Below are positions 1-7,362 of a stretch of DNA of 22,383 nucleotides, in pieces. Each line of letters opens with the position of its first letter. The stretch's first letter is position 1. The notes under the pieces were generated by a model. That model saw only the letters and a program-made list of their open reading frames with translations. It searched no databases and was not told the origin of the DNA. A program made the position numbers and the translations under genes. This stretch comes from S010-25 sp964466455 (GTDB taxonomy: Bacteria; Pseudomonadota; Gammaproteobacteria; SZUA-229), in assembly GCA_964466455.1 (NCBI GenBank), contig CAYXNL010000039.1, positions 1 to 22,383 of the forward strand, written 5' to 3'.

Positions 1-283
1 CCGGCTTTTATCAACGGCTCTTATTTGATCCAGGAGTATTAAACCGTTTTTATTTTTGAATTTAGATTTAATTCTACATGGAAACTCAAAACCCTTTGTC
101 GTCATTTAGTGTCATGTCGCCCGTCCATGCGCGCAATCAAATAGAAAGAACCTCTTAAAAATGCTAAAATCATGCCAGAAGTTCAGAGGGCTGCCTCTGC
201 TGTATTTTTTGATGCCCTGGCTGCCATCTACTCAGAATAGTTTTTGCGAACGATTCTACTTCAGACTGGTAGCGAAGGGTTGA
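1..283. other. Left-edge leader region, no convincing full gene
   Basis: Frame 1 is open from the first base to a TAA at 40-42 (ending in NGSYLIQEY), so it could be the last residues of a gene entering from the left, but 13 codons prove nothing. A 26-codon ORF at 78-158 has no recognisable family and no clear ribosome site. A hairpin followed by T6 lies at 184-210. The bases before the TTG at 284 include AAGG at 275-278, a reasonable Shine-Dalgarno site, and an in-frame TGA at 281-283 that rules out a longer first gene. Confidence 0.4.
184..210 (+). terminator. Hairpin plus T6, terminator or leader attenuator
   Basis: CAGAGG and CCTCTG form a perfect 6-base-pair stem with a 4-base loop (184-199), followed five bases later by TTTTTT (205-210). 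It lies about 75 bases before the first gene of the DUF202 operon, so it could end an upstream transcript or attenuate this operon. The gap between stem and T-run is longer than in a typical intrinsic terminator. Confidence 0.35.
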
Positions 284-1840
284 TTGTCACGACCCAAAGA
301 CAGGTCATCTACCATGAAATTGCAAGGATTAAGTAAATATGAGGCGTTAACAGCATTGTCTGAGCGCTATGACTGTCCATGGCTTGAATATAATGAGCAG
401 ATTACCGCTCCCATGCGCCTTCTCGTGCGACTTGATCTGGAAAAACTGAAACAGGAGGGCTGGTTTCCTCGTCGGGTTGAAAATGGCCAGGCCGATGTTA
501 TTGCCTCGGCACCCAGCTCTGAGCTGGCTCAACGGATCAAGACCCTGTTGGGGTGTGAAGCCGTTGACTTTAAGGTAACGCTGCCCACCGATCTGTACCG
601 AATCATAGAACACAATCAGGATATCAATCCGGGATTTTCCCCCTCTGCCGGCCGAACACCGCTGGCTAAGGTGCGAACCCATCTGGCTGTCCGTCGGTCG
701 TTGTTTGCGCACTACCGGACGATGTTAGCCAAGGCTCGAACCGGACTCGCCTTTGTCCGTACGGGTCTCGCTTTTGTCGCAATATCTCTTCTATTTATCC
801 GAATTATGGGCACTGGCTACCTTCTTTTTCTGGAGGTTCCCCTGCTGATAGCCGGTATCTTTATGTTGTATGATGGCCTCAGGTGGTATTTTCCGGTGCG
901 GAAGATTTATGCTGACCTGCCAGCCTGTGCGACTACCGAGCCGACTGGCGGCACCAGCGTTCTTGAAATGTACAACGAGGCCGAAACAGTGATGTTTAAA
1001 CGCACCAGCACTGTTCCCGGCGCAGCAGAATCGCGTGCCGAATGGAACAGTCTGTCACCGCTCACGCGGCGCCACTACCTGGCCAGTGACCGGACTGATT
1101 TTGCTGAGGAAAGAACCCTGCTTGCCTGTTTTCGAACCAGGATGGCCATGGCCAGGACTGGCCTTGCCTTTACCCGCTCTGGCCTTGCTTTTCTTAGTCT
1201 TGGCTTCGGTCTCATCCGGCATTTTCACGTTAGCAACTGGCTGCCCTTTGATCTGGGGCTAGTCGTAGTAGGCGGCCTGATGGCTGTCGAAGGTTTTTTC
1301 TGGTATTTCAACGGCGGTCGCCATGCCGGGATTGCGGGTTTGGCTTCGGTAAAGGAAAAGTTCTCTATGTCCAGTATTTGGGATTGTTTCTTCCCGCACT
1401 CGCTGCCTACTGGTATTGACGAGCGGGCAAGACCCCTGCCGGTCAAAAGTTCCTATGCTCCGGGAGTGTGGGCAACCACTGGTCTGGCTCTGGAGCGGAC
1501 GATGCTGGCGGAACGCCGGAATGCCATGGCCAGGTTGCGAACCGTCATGGCCCGAGCTCGGACGGGCTTTGCCTTTATCCGCACCGGCCGCAATATATTT
1601 ATGATCGGTATGGCTTTCCTTATGTATTTTTACGGCTCCAATGACATTGGCTGGTCTATTTTTACCTACACCATGATAATCCTTGGCTTGATCCTGATGG
1701 TGGATGGCTTTTACTGGGCATTACCTGCCGAACGCATAAAAAGTCAGCTCCCTTATTGTTACTGCGATATGGAAATCGCTACTCCTGATTATGGCACCCC
1801 TGGCCGTTTCTGGAAAAAGGCGGTGTTTAGTAATGAATAA
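284..1840 (+). CDS. Membrane protein with three DUF202-like modules and RTxLA heptad runs
   Basis: Function unknown. Residues about 15-115 resemble the C-terminal half of the type II secretion ATPase N-terminal domain (T2SSE_N/MshEN), with YDCPWLEY matching YDCPAIEY in the next gene. Three modules follow. Each has six heptads of pattern R-T-x-[LM]-A-x-x (residues 124-165, 263-304 and 398-439), a hydrophobic helix, a short turn and a second hydrophobic helix; two of the three second helices end in a DG-x-x-W motif. This is the layout of DUF202 (YidH/Vtc1-like) proteins with the Arg-Thr helix much extended. The TTG at 284 has AAGG five bases before it; ATG 314 is the alternative. A stop directly upstream means the first half of the N-terminal domain, present in the next protein, is missing here. 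The last 8 bases overlap the next gene. The family is moderately certain; any role is speculative. Confidence 0.75.
   Translation: MSRPKDRSSTMKLQGLSKYEALTALSERYDCPWLEYNEQITAPMRLLVRLDLEKLKQEGWFPRRVENGQADVIASAPSSELAQRIKTLLGCEAVDFKVTLPTDLYRIIEHNQDINPGFSPSAGRTPLAKVRTHLAVRRSLFAHYRTMLAKARTGLAFVRTGLAFVAISLLFIRIMGTGYLLFLEVPLLIAGIFMLYDGLRWYFPVRKIYADLPACATTEPTGGTSVLEMYNEAETVMFKRTSTVPGAAESRAEWNSLSPLTRRHYLASDRTDFAEERTLLACFRTRMAMARTGLAFTRSGLAFLSLGFGLIRHFHVSNWLPFDLGLVVVGGLMAVEGFFWYFNGGRHAGIAGLASVKEKFSMSSIWDCFFPHSLPTGIDERARPLPVKSSYAPGVWATTGLALERTMLAERRNAMARLRTVMARARTGFAFIRTGRNIFMIGMAFLMYFYGSNDIGWSIFTYTMIILGLILMVDGFYWALPAERIKSQLPYCYCDMEIATPDYGTPGRFWKKAVFSNE
653..1600 (+). repeat. Three coding runs of six heptads each
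   Basis: The runs at 653-778, 1070-1195 and 1475-1600 are each 126 bases, that is six 21-base units coding R-T-x-[LM]-A-x-x. The first unit of the second run (RHYLASD) and of the third run (TTGLALE) is degenerate. The last units are the most conserved (RTGLAFV, RTGLAFT, RTGFAFI) and run into the first membrane helix. DNA identity between units is low, so selection appears to act on the protein pattern. Confidence 0.8.
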
Positions 1841-3053
1841 ACCTGAACCTCAAACCATGGCTCAACCGTTCTTTCCAACCATCGACAAACTGACCCCCTC
1901 TGTTATGGAAGAAGCCGCACAAACAGCTGCCTTGCGCGGTGTGCCACTGGCTCGTCTTCTGCACAGCGAATTTCATGTTCCCCGCGAGCTTCTTTTACAG
2001 GCTCTCTCTGAATATTATGACTGCCCGGCCATTGAATATGACGAACGGTTGCCCGTTCCTCCGGAATTGCTTAGTGGTTTGCCTGGTGAGCGCCTGGCCG
2101 AAAGTGGCTGGTTTCCGGTGATCAGGGACGCTGATGGCACGGTGCAGATTGCTGCCGCCGATCCGTCAGATCCAGCCGTTCTGGCCGAGGTTCAGGAATT
2201 TTTTGGTCCTGGCAATTATATGTTGCTGGTGGCATTGCCCGATGACATACAGTGGTTTATCCAGGACTTTCTGCATGCCGAGGTGGGGGCACTTGTCGGC
2301 ACCGAGAGAACCGGTCTTGCCTTCTTGCGTAATAACATGGCTCAGTGGCGAACCCGGCTTGCCTGTTACCGTACCAGCATGGCAAAAGCCCGGACAGCCC
2401 TGGCCTTTGTCCGTATGGGTCTTTCCTTCAGTGTCATCTCTCGCATTTTATTGGGCAGTGAGCGTTTTCACGTTCCGGCTGTTTTGTCCTATGTCGTGCT
2501 AATGATTGGTGTGATCATTATCGTTTGGGCACTGTTTATCTACAAAAAGGTACGTGGGGTACGCCTGGCACCTCTGAAGCATCAGACGTTGGTCGAGGTG
2601 ACCGCCGCCACCATGCTATCCCCCGAGGATTTTCATGACCTTAAACAAAACGAGGGCAGGAATCCATCGCTTAAGGAGAGCATGCTGGCTCGGCTCGGCA
2701 ATTCTCTCGGCAATTACTGTAGCATTCTCTACCCGGATCCTGGCAGCCAGGAACGAACCCATTTGGCTCGGGAACGCAATATGCTGGCCGGGCAGCGAAC
2801 CATTGCCGCCTGTTACCGGACTATCTATGCTCGCGCCCGAACCGGGCTTGCCTTTATTCGTACTGGTATTGCCAGCCTGGGAGTCGGCATTGGTCTGATC
2901 CGTTATTTTGGTCTGAGTTTATATAGTATTTTTGATGTTATCCTGATTCTGGCTGGCTTACTGATGATCATTGATGGTTTGCTGTGGTACATGCCAGTGC
3001 GCAAGGAACAGACGGAACTCCCTCGAAGTCGGAGTGGTGCGCTTGGGATCTGA
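1833..3053 (+). CDS. T2SSE_N-like domain with two DUF202-like modules
   Basis: Paralogue of the preceding gene, function unknown. Residues about 10-145 look like a complete T2SSE_N/MshEN-type domain (LARLLHSEFHVPRELLLQAL, then YDCPAIEY). The usual RLG and Gln positions of known cyclic-di-GMP-binding members are not evident, so ligand binding is doubtful. Two modules follow, with heptad runs at residues 159-200 and 308-349, each leading into two hydrophobic helices; the second ends DGLLWYMPVRK as in the first protein. The ATG at 1833 was preferred to an upstream in-frame start because it overlaps the previous stop by 8 bases, typical of translational coupling, and leaves the whole domain intact. 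The kinase gene follows after 9 bases, so all four genes are probably cotranscribed. Confidence 0.75.
   Translation: MNKPEPQTMAQPFFPTIDKLTPSVMEEAAQTAALRGVPLARLLHSEFHVPRELLLQALSEYYDCPAIEYDERLPVPPELLSGLPGERLAESGWFPVIRDADGTVQIAAADPSDPAVLAEVQEFFGPGNYMLLVALPDDIQWFIQDFLHAEVGALVGTERTGLAFLRNNMAQWRTRLACYRTSMAKARTALAFVRMGLSFSVISRILLGSERFHVPAVLSYVVLMIGVIIIVWALFIYKKVRGVRLAPLKHQTLVEVTAATMLSPEDFHDLKQNEGRNPSLKESMLARLGNSLGNYCSILYPDPGSQERTHLARERNMLAGQRTIAACYRTIYARARTGLAFIRTGIASLGVGIGLIRYFGLSLYSIFDVILILAGLLMIIDGLLWYMPVRKEQTELPRSRSGALGI
2307..2879 (+). repeat. Two coding runs of six heptads each
   Basis: Runs at 2307-2432 and 2754-2879, again exactly 126 bases each. The first is RTGLAFL, RNNMAQW, RTRLACY, RTSMAKA, RTALAFV, RMGLSFS in separate heptads; the second ends with RTGLAFI and RTGIASL. 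Arg at the first heptad position is invariant in both runs. Confidence 0.8.
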
Positions 3054-3062
3054 GCGCTTACT

Positions 3063-4484
3063 ATGAAGACCGAACACAAGATTTATTTCTCGAACCTGGT
3101 CTATATTGCCCTGATCATCGTGGCTGGCAGCTATGCTATGAATAACCTTGACCAGCTCTTGACCAAGTTTCGCTTTACGGAGATTGCCGATGATCTGAAT
3201 ACGTCCTTTCTGGAGATGCGTCTGGCGGAGAAAAACTACGTCATCTACGGCGATAATAATGCCTTGCAGGATATCCGCAATAAAATCAAGGCCACCACCT
3301 CCAGCCTGATGCAGAATAGACAGGATATCATCCTGGTGCTTGGTCAGGAGAGATTTGACCTGTTGCGAAAAGACATGTATGTCTATGCTGCCCTGGTGGA
3401 GAAGATCCACAAAAAACATCTCAAGGACAAGGATAGCCTGCGGCAATTGCGGGCAACCGGGCATAAACTTGAGCTTTTTTTGAATAATACCACGCTTGCC
3501 GAGCGTCGGCAGGTAACCTCAATTGTTAACCGATCAAAAATGCTCTTCCATTATGCTTTTTGGATTGTCATTCTGGTTGCCTTTATTCTCAGCTACTTCA
3601 TTGTCCGCAATATTACTAGCTCGTTGCGCCGGATCGTGACCATGACCCATTTAATCTCAAAGGGAAATTTTCAGTTGATTGAACAGAAACATGCCAGGGA
3701 TGAGATGGGGGCGGTCATTGAGGCGATTAATGCCATGGCGCTGGAGTTAAAGAAACGCGAGCAGGAGCTCATTCAGTCCAAACGGCTGGCCTCCATCGGG
3801 ATACTGGTGGCCGGGGTGGCTCATGAACTCAGCAATCCTTTGAACAATATCTCGATGATTGCACAGACTTACGCTGAAGCCTATGAACAGCTCAGCAAGG
3901 AGGAACGCCTCGAATTTATGACGCAGGTGGAGGAACAGGCCGAACGGCTCCAGGTTATCATTAACAATCTACTTGATTTTTCACGACCCAGGGAGCTGAA
4001 ACTTGTCAGAGCCAGGGTTAACGGAATTATTCAGAAGGCGATCGAACTTGTCCGGAATATGCTTGAGATTTCCAATATCAAGTTGGTATTAGAACTCGCC
4101 GATGACCTGCCGAGCGTCTATGTTGACAAGCATCAGATTCTGCAGGTTCTCATTAACATCACCACCAATGCTATTCAGGTGATAACTGATGTGAACAGCG
4201 GTGGTGAATTGTGCCTCAGCAGCCGTTACCGGGAAGCCAGCAATGATGTTGAAATTAAGATTAGTGATAATGGCAAAGGTATTGCTCCCGAGTTTCTGGA
4301 TCATATTTTCGATCCTTTTTTTACCACCAAAGGCGACAGCGGTACTGGTCTTGGCCTCTGGGTCAGTTACGGAATCATCAAAAAGCATGGCGGGATGATT
4401 CACGTTGAAAGCTCTGTCGGCACAGGCACCACTTTTTTTATTACCTTACCGTGTTGTAAGAGGTGTACAGATGTCTCAGTTTAG
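3063..4484 (+). CDS. Membrane sensor histidine kinase
   Basis: Two-component sensor that autophosphorylates on His and passes the phosphate to a receiver, here probably the protein encoded next. Helix 7-26 and helix about 160-181 bracket an extracytoplasmic, mostly helical sensor region of about 130 residues containing an AEKNY motif. A HAMP-like linker follows to about residue 235. The H-box is AGVAHELSNPLNN with H254; the N-box Asn is N369, the G1 motif DNGKGI starts at D402 and the G2 motif GTGLGLW at G427, so the catalytic core is complete. No PAS domain is visible. It overlaps the receiver gene by 14 bases. The sensor style resembles kinases common in Desulfobacterota; that is an impression without a search. 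The signal is unknown. Confidence 0.93.
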   Translation: MKTEHKIYFSNLVYIALIIVAGSYAMNNLDQLLTKFRFTEIADDLNTSFLEMRLAEKNYVIYGDNNALQDIRNKIKATTSSLMQNRQDIILVLGQERFDLLRKDMYVYAALVEKIHKKHLKDKDSLRQLRATGHKLELFLNNTTLAERRQVTSIVNRSKMLFHYAFWIVILVAFILSYFIVRNITSSLRRIVTMTHLISKGNFQLIEQKHARDEMGAVIEAINAMALELKKREQELIQSKRLASIGILVAGVAHELSNPLNNISMIAQTYAEAYEQLSKEERLEFMTQVEEQAERLQVIINNLLDFSRPRELKLVRARVNGIIQKAIELVRNMLEISNIKLVLELADDLPSVYVDKHQILQVLINITTNAIQVITDVNSGGELCLSSRYREASNDVEIKISDNGKGIAPEFLDHIFDPFFTTKGDSGTGLGLWVSYGIIKKHGGMIHVESSVGTGTTFFITLPCCKRCTDVSV

Positions 4485-4857
4485 TATAATGGTCATTGAC
4501 GATGAGAAAATTGTTGGTCGCATGACGCGACTCTCATTGCAAAAGGAGGGCTACAATGTTGAAACATTCCTCAATGGGGAAAGCGCCCTTGAACGGCTTA
4601 AAAAGAAGTTTTTTCATGTAATCATCACCGATTTTAAAATGAAAGGGATGGACGGGCTTGAGGTCTTGCGTACCGTCAGGCGTCTTTATCCAGAAACAGC
4701 GGTCATCATGATCACCGCCTTTGCTAATCTTGATGTGGCCGTAGAAGCGCTTCGCGATGACATTCACGATTTTTTTCCCAAACCGGTAAAGCTTAAGGCG
4801 CTGAAGGCTTCAGTCGAGCGGGCGCTGAAAGAGTTCCAAAAGAGAGATAAAAAATAA
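4471..4857 (+). CDS. Single-domain response regulator
   Basis: Receiver domain of 128 residues without an output domain. The acidic pair is D10-D11, the phosphoacceptor is D54 (in ITDFKMKGMDG), the switch Thr is T82 and the conserved Lys K104 lies in FPKPVK; all are present, so it should be phosphorylatable. The ATG at 4471 was chosen because AGAGGTG lies six bases upstream and because the receiver fold begins at once (MSQFSIMVIDDE); a longer in-frame start would overlap the kinase more and add unrelated residues. The sequence resembles NtrC-type receivers. With no DNA-binding domain it must act through a protein partner; the two DUF202 proteins of the same operon are the obvious but untested candidates. 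Confidence 0.92.
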   Translation: MSQFSIMVIDDEKIVGRMTRLSLQKEGYNVETFLNGESALERLKKKFFHVIITDFKMKGMDGLEVLRTVRRLYPETAVIMITAFANLDVAVEALRDDIHDFFPKPVKLKALKASVERALKEFQKRDKK

Positions 4858-4995
4858 AATTGGCACCAACAAACCAGCGACATCAACCGACAGCCTGCTG
4901 GATTACTGGCCTTTGCCGGTAATTCGAGAAAGGATATACCTGAAGGAATTCCCTTTACGCTGACAGATTATCTGACTCTGGTTGACAGATCCTAG
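4858..4995 (+). pseudogene. C-terminal remnant of IS200-like (Y1) transposase
   Basis: Directly after the receiver stop codon, and in the same frame, 45 codons remain open up to TAG 4993-4995. They read ...AGLLAFAGNSRKDIPEGI, then PFTLTDYLTLVDRS. I recognise the pattern LLxFAGNxR...PxGxPFxLxDYLxLVD from the C-terminal tail of long IS200-like/Y1 transposases, recalled rather than searched. No start, catalytic His-x-His or Tyr is present, so it is a dead fragment. Its stop overlaps that of rho on the other strand. A hairpin at 4901-4924 (TTACTGGC/GCCGGTAA core) lies inside and lacks a T-run. The fragment marks the right border of the foreign-looking block. Confidence 0.65.
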
Positions 4996-6248
4996 CCTTT
5001 CATTGAATCAAAAAAATCATCATTAGTTTTTGTCGCCTGCAATTTACTCATGAGGAATTCAATCGCACCAATTTCATCCATAGGTTGCAACAGCCGACGT
5101 AAAATCCACATTTTCTGTAACTCGTCCGGCTTCGTTAATAACTCTTCACGGCGGGTTCCCGAGCGGTTGATATTAATCGCCGGGAAAATCCGCTTTTCAG
5201 TAATCCGTCGGTCAAGATGAATTTCCATATTACCAGTTCCCTTAAATTCTTCATAAATTACTTCATCCATTTTGGATCCTGTATCAACCAGTGCGGTAGC
5301 CAGAATAGTAATACTACCGCCTTCTTCAATATTACGCGCCGCGCCAAAGAAACGTTTTGGTCGATGTAATGCATGAGCATCGACACCGCCGGTTAACACC
5401 TTCCCGGAAGAGGGAATAACCGTATTGTAGGCACGCGCCAGACGGGTAATAGAATCGAGCAGGATTACTACATCTTTTTTATGTTCAGCCAGGCGTTTGG
5501 CTTTTTCGATTACCATCTCGGCAACCTGAACATGCCGACTAGCTGGTTCATCAAACGTTGACGACACTACTTCGCCGCGCACACTGCGTTGCATTTCAGT
5601 AACTTCTTCCGGACGCTCATCAATTAACAGAACAATCAGGTAACACTCTGGATGATTGGCAGCAATGGATTGTGCAATGTGGTTCATCATCATGGTTTTA
5701 CCAGCTTTTGGTGGTGAGACAATCAAACCACGCTGGCCTTTACCAATAGGTGACACCAGATCAATAATTCGTGCTGTTATATCTTCCGTACTACCATTAC
5801 CTCTTTCCATTTGCATACGCTCATCAGGATGTAATGGTGTTAGATTCTCAAAGGCAATTTTATGGCGGGTATTATCCGGTGATTCCATATTAATTTTGTC
5901 AACTTTAAGCATGGCAAAATAACGTTCACCATCTTTCGGGGGACGAATTTTTCCGGCAATGGAATCACCCGTACGCATATTAAAACGACGGATCTGACTG
6001 GGTGACACATAAATATCATCCGGCCCTGCCAGATAAGAGCCATCGGCAGAACGTAGAAAACCAAAACCATCCTGCAAAATTTCAAGCACACCATCGCCAA
6101 ATATATCCTCACCTTTTTTAGCATGGGCTTTTAAAATAGTGAAAATAATTTCCTGTTTCTTACTGCGCGTAACATTGTCCAGCTTCATTGACGAAGCAAG
6201 TTCAATTAATTCAGGAACGGGTTTTTGTTTTAGTTCGGTCAGATTCAT
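4992..6248 (-). CDS. rho: Transcription termination factor Rho
   Basis: Hexameric RNA-dependent ATPase/translocase that ends transcription at Rho-dependent sites. The 418 residues match the usual length (419 in E. coli). The N-terminal helical domain is residues 1-47, the cold-shock-like RNA-binding domain about 50-125 (DGFGFLR, DDIYVSPSQIRRF), Walker A SPPKAGKT is 178-185, Walker B VVILLD 260-265, then the Q-loop region (TGGVDAHALHRPKRF, from about 286) and the R-loop region (GTGNMEIHLDRR, from about 337). All core motifs are intact. The ATG at 6248 lacks a clear Shine-Dalgarno site. trxA lies upstream on the same strand across a 456-base leader, as in enterobacteria, where rho is autoregulated by attenuation in its leader; the same is plausible here. 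Confidence 0.98.
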   Translation of the reverse strand: MNLTELKQKPVPELIELASSMKLDNVTRSKKQEIIFTILKAHAKKGEDIFGDGVLEILQDGFGFLRSADGSYLAGPDDIYVSPSQIRRFNMRTGDSIAGKIRPPKDGERYFAMLKVDKINMESPDNTRHKIAFENLTPLHPDERMQMERGNGSTEDITARIIDLVSPIGKGQRGLIVSPPKAGKTMMMNHIAQSIAANHPECYLIVLLIDERPEEVTEMQRSVRGEVVSSTFDEPASRHVQVAEMVIEKAKRLAEHKKDVVILLDSITRLARAYNTVIPSSGKVLTGGVDAHALHRPKRFFGAARNIEEGGSITILATALVDTGSKMDEVIYEEFKGTGNMEIHLDRRITEKRIFPAININRSGTRREELLTKPDELQKMWILRRLLQPMDEIGAIEFLMSKLQATKTNDDFFDSMKG

Positions 6249-6526
6249 AATAGGATGTTAGACATGTTTTTTAGAACGGGTGTTGACAATAGCAATCACT
6301 TATTGCTGCGGAATAAATTACCCGGTTGCAGAATTAAAACTGTATTCCGGTTAATTATGTTAATGGCTGTATTATCTATACCGACCATACGTGGCGGCAC
6401 ACGGACAAAATATAATTTTATAAACTTACTGAAAGTTATATTCATCCTGACATTTATACAATACAGCTTTGTGTATAGAACTAATAATCAGATAGATATA
6501 CCATTTCACAAATACAAATAATCATT

Positions 6527-6577
6527 ACGAATGGTTATCACGAATGGTTATCACAAACGGTCATCACAAACGGTTAT
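6527..6577. repeat. 13-base tandem repeat, four copies
   Basis: Two exact copies of ACGAATGGTTATC (6527-6539, 6540-6552), then ACAAACGGTCATC (6553-6565) and ACAAACGGTTAT (6566-6577, 12 bases). Copies 1-2 and 3-4 form sub-families, which suggests an older duplication followed by a second one. It lies in the untranslated leader of rho. Confidence 0.9.
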
Positions 6578-6660
6578 ATTTATTTAGCCCGGTCACTTCT
6601 TTTACGCATTTAAATGACCGTTCCAGGTATGCTTTTGCAACGACTTGTTTTCTATCGACC

Positions 6661-6688
6661 GTGTACAGATAACTGTGTACAGACAACT
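6661..6688. repeat. 14-base tandem repeat, two copies
   Basis: GTGTACAGATAACT (6661-6674) and GTGTACAGACAACT (6675-6688) differ at one base. The pair starts 16 bases behind the trxA stop codon, read on the minus strand. Confidence 0.9.
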
Positions 6689-6704
6689 GCGGACAAATTT
6701 TTTA

Positions 6705-7031
6705 TTACAGGTTACTGTCAATAAAAGCGGTAAGCTGGGACTTTGATAACGCGCCTACTTTTGTCGCTTCAACTTCACCATTTTTAAAGATCATCAGTGT
6801 CGGAATTCCCCGAATACCATATTTTGGCGGTGTAGCGGAGTTTTCATCAATATTCAGTTTGGCAACTTTTAACTTTCCGGAATAGTCGCTGACAATCTCA
6901 TCCAGTATAGGGGCTATCATCTTGCAGGGACCGCACCACTCAGCCCAGTAATCAACTAAAACAGGTGTTTCGGACTGTAGAACTTCCTGCTCAAAGGAAT
7001 CATCACTGATATAGACAATTTCGTTACTCAA
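6705..7031 (-). CDS. trxA: Thioredoxin 1
   Basis: Small cytoplasmic dithiol oxidoreductase that reduces ribonucleotide reductase, peroxidases and other disulfides using thioredoxin reductase. 108 residues is the family length. The active site WCGPC has Cys33 and Cys36, the cis-proline is P76 in GIPTL, and buried D27 is in VDYWAEWC. The start codon is TTG at 7031-7029: the minus strand reads TGAGGT, six bases, then TTG, while the nearest ATG upstream runs out of frame to a stop. It is divergent from rhlB and upstream of rho, the known enterobacterial order. All catalytic residues are intact. Confidence 0.97.
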   Translation of the reverse strand: MSNEIVYISDDSFEQEVLQSETPVLVDYWAEWCGPCKMIAPILDEIVSDYSGKLKVAKLNIDENSATPPKYGIRGIPTLMIFKNGEVEATKVGALSKSQLTAFIDSNL

Positions 7032-7362
7032 CGTTGGACCTCATTTATATTACAATGGAATGTATCGCATGAGCGATTATGTATAGTCTGTGTGTTTCTT
7101 GAAGGATTCTGTGGATATTGCTTGTTAGCGATAAGATATTTGGATGCACACATATTAGACTATTTTCGCTGATTGTACACCCCTATTTTTTGTTTTATCA
7201 TTATTTTTTATTTCTTCATTACCTGTAAGCAATACATTTAGCTGTTGTGTTTGGTGGGTAATTTATACATAATCAGTCCGCAAACTTTCCCATACCCCCG
7301 ATATGGCTATTTAACTCGGCTTTCAACCCGGATACATCAGATATCATAACCAGGCTTTATTC
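7032..7362. promoter_or_regulatory. Divergent trxA / rhlB promoter region
   Basis: The 331 bases between two divergent starts must contain both promoters. An 18-base imperfect T-rich duplication lies at 7186-7221. A small hairpin ATCGC-ATGA-GCGAT lies in the trxA leader near 7064-7077. For rhlB no -35/-10 pair stood out with confidence. No gene or RNA gene was seen. Confidence 0.45.
7186..7221. repeat. 18-base T-rich tandem duplication
   Basis: Positions 7186-7203 and 7204-7221 match at 15 of 18 bases, each starting with T6 and ending CATTA. Low complexity weakens the case for a true duplication. Confidence 0.5.

Larger units (their letters stand above)
6249..6704 (-). promoter_or_regulatory. 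Long trxA-rho intergenic leader
   Basis: These 456 bases hold no supported gene; a plus-strand ORF at 6255-6521 has an unconvincing composition. They contain two tandem-repeat blocks (6527-6577 and 6661-6688) and an inverted repeat CGGTCA/TGACCG with a long loop near 6590-6625. In enterobacteria the rho leader carries promoters and Rho-dependent attenuation sites; which sites act here cannot be read from the sequence. Confidence 0.4.

Noticed and set aside
78..158. 26-codon ORF in the left leader
   Set aside because: No ribosome site and no recognisable sequence; a chance ORF of this length is expected.
347..712. Minus-strand ORF opposite the first DUF202 gene
   Set aside because: It is a shadow of the coding strand, with no family pattern, and the opposite strand has a clear domain structure.
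653..778. Possible CRISPR or DNA satellite reading of the 21-base periodicity
   Set aside because: The period follows codons of a protein heptad; DNA units diverge freely at third positions and there are no spacers.
6255..6521. Plus-strand ORF of 88 codons in the trxA-rho gap
   Set aside because: It runs against the rho transcript, has an unremarkable composition and no recognisable family or convincing ribosome site; an A+T-rich leader easily leaves such a frame open.
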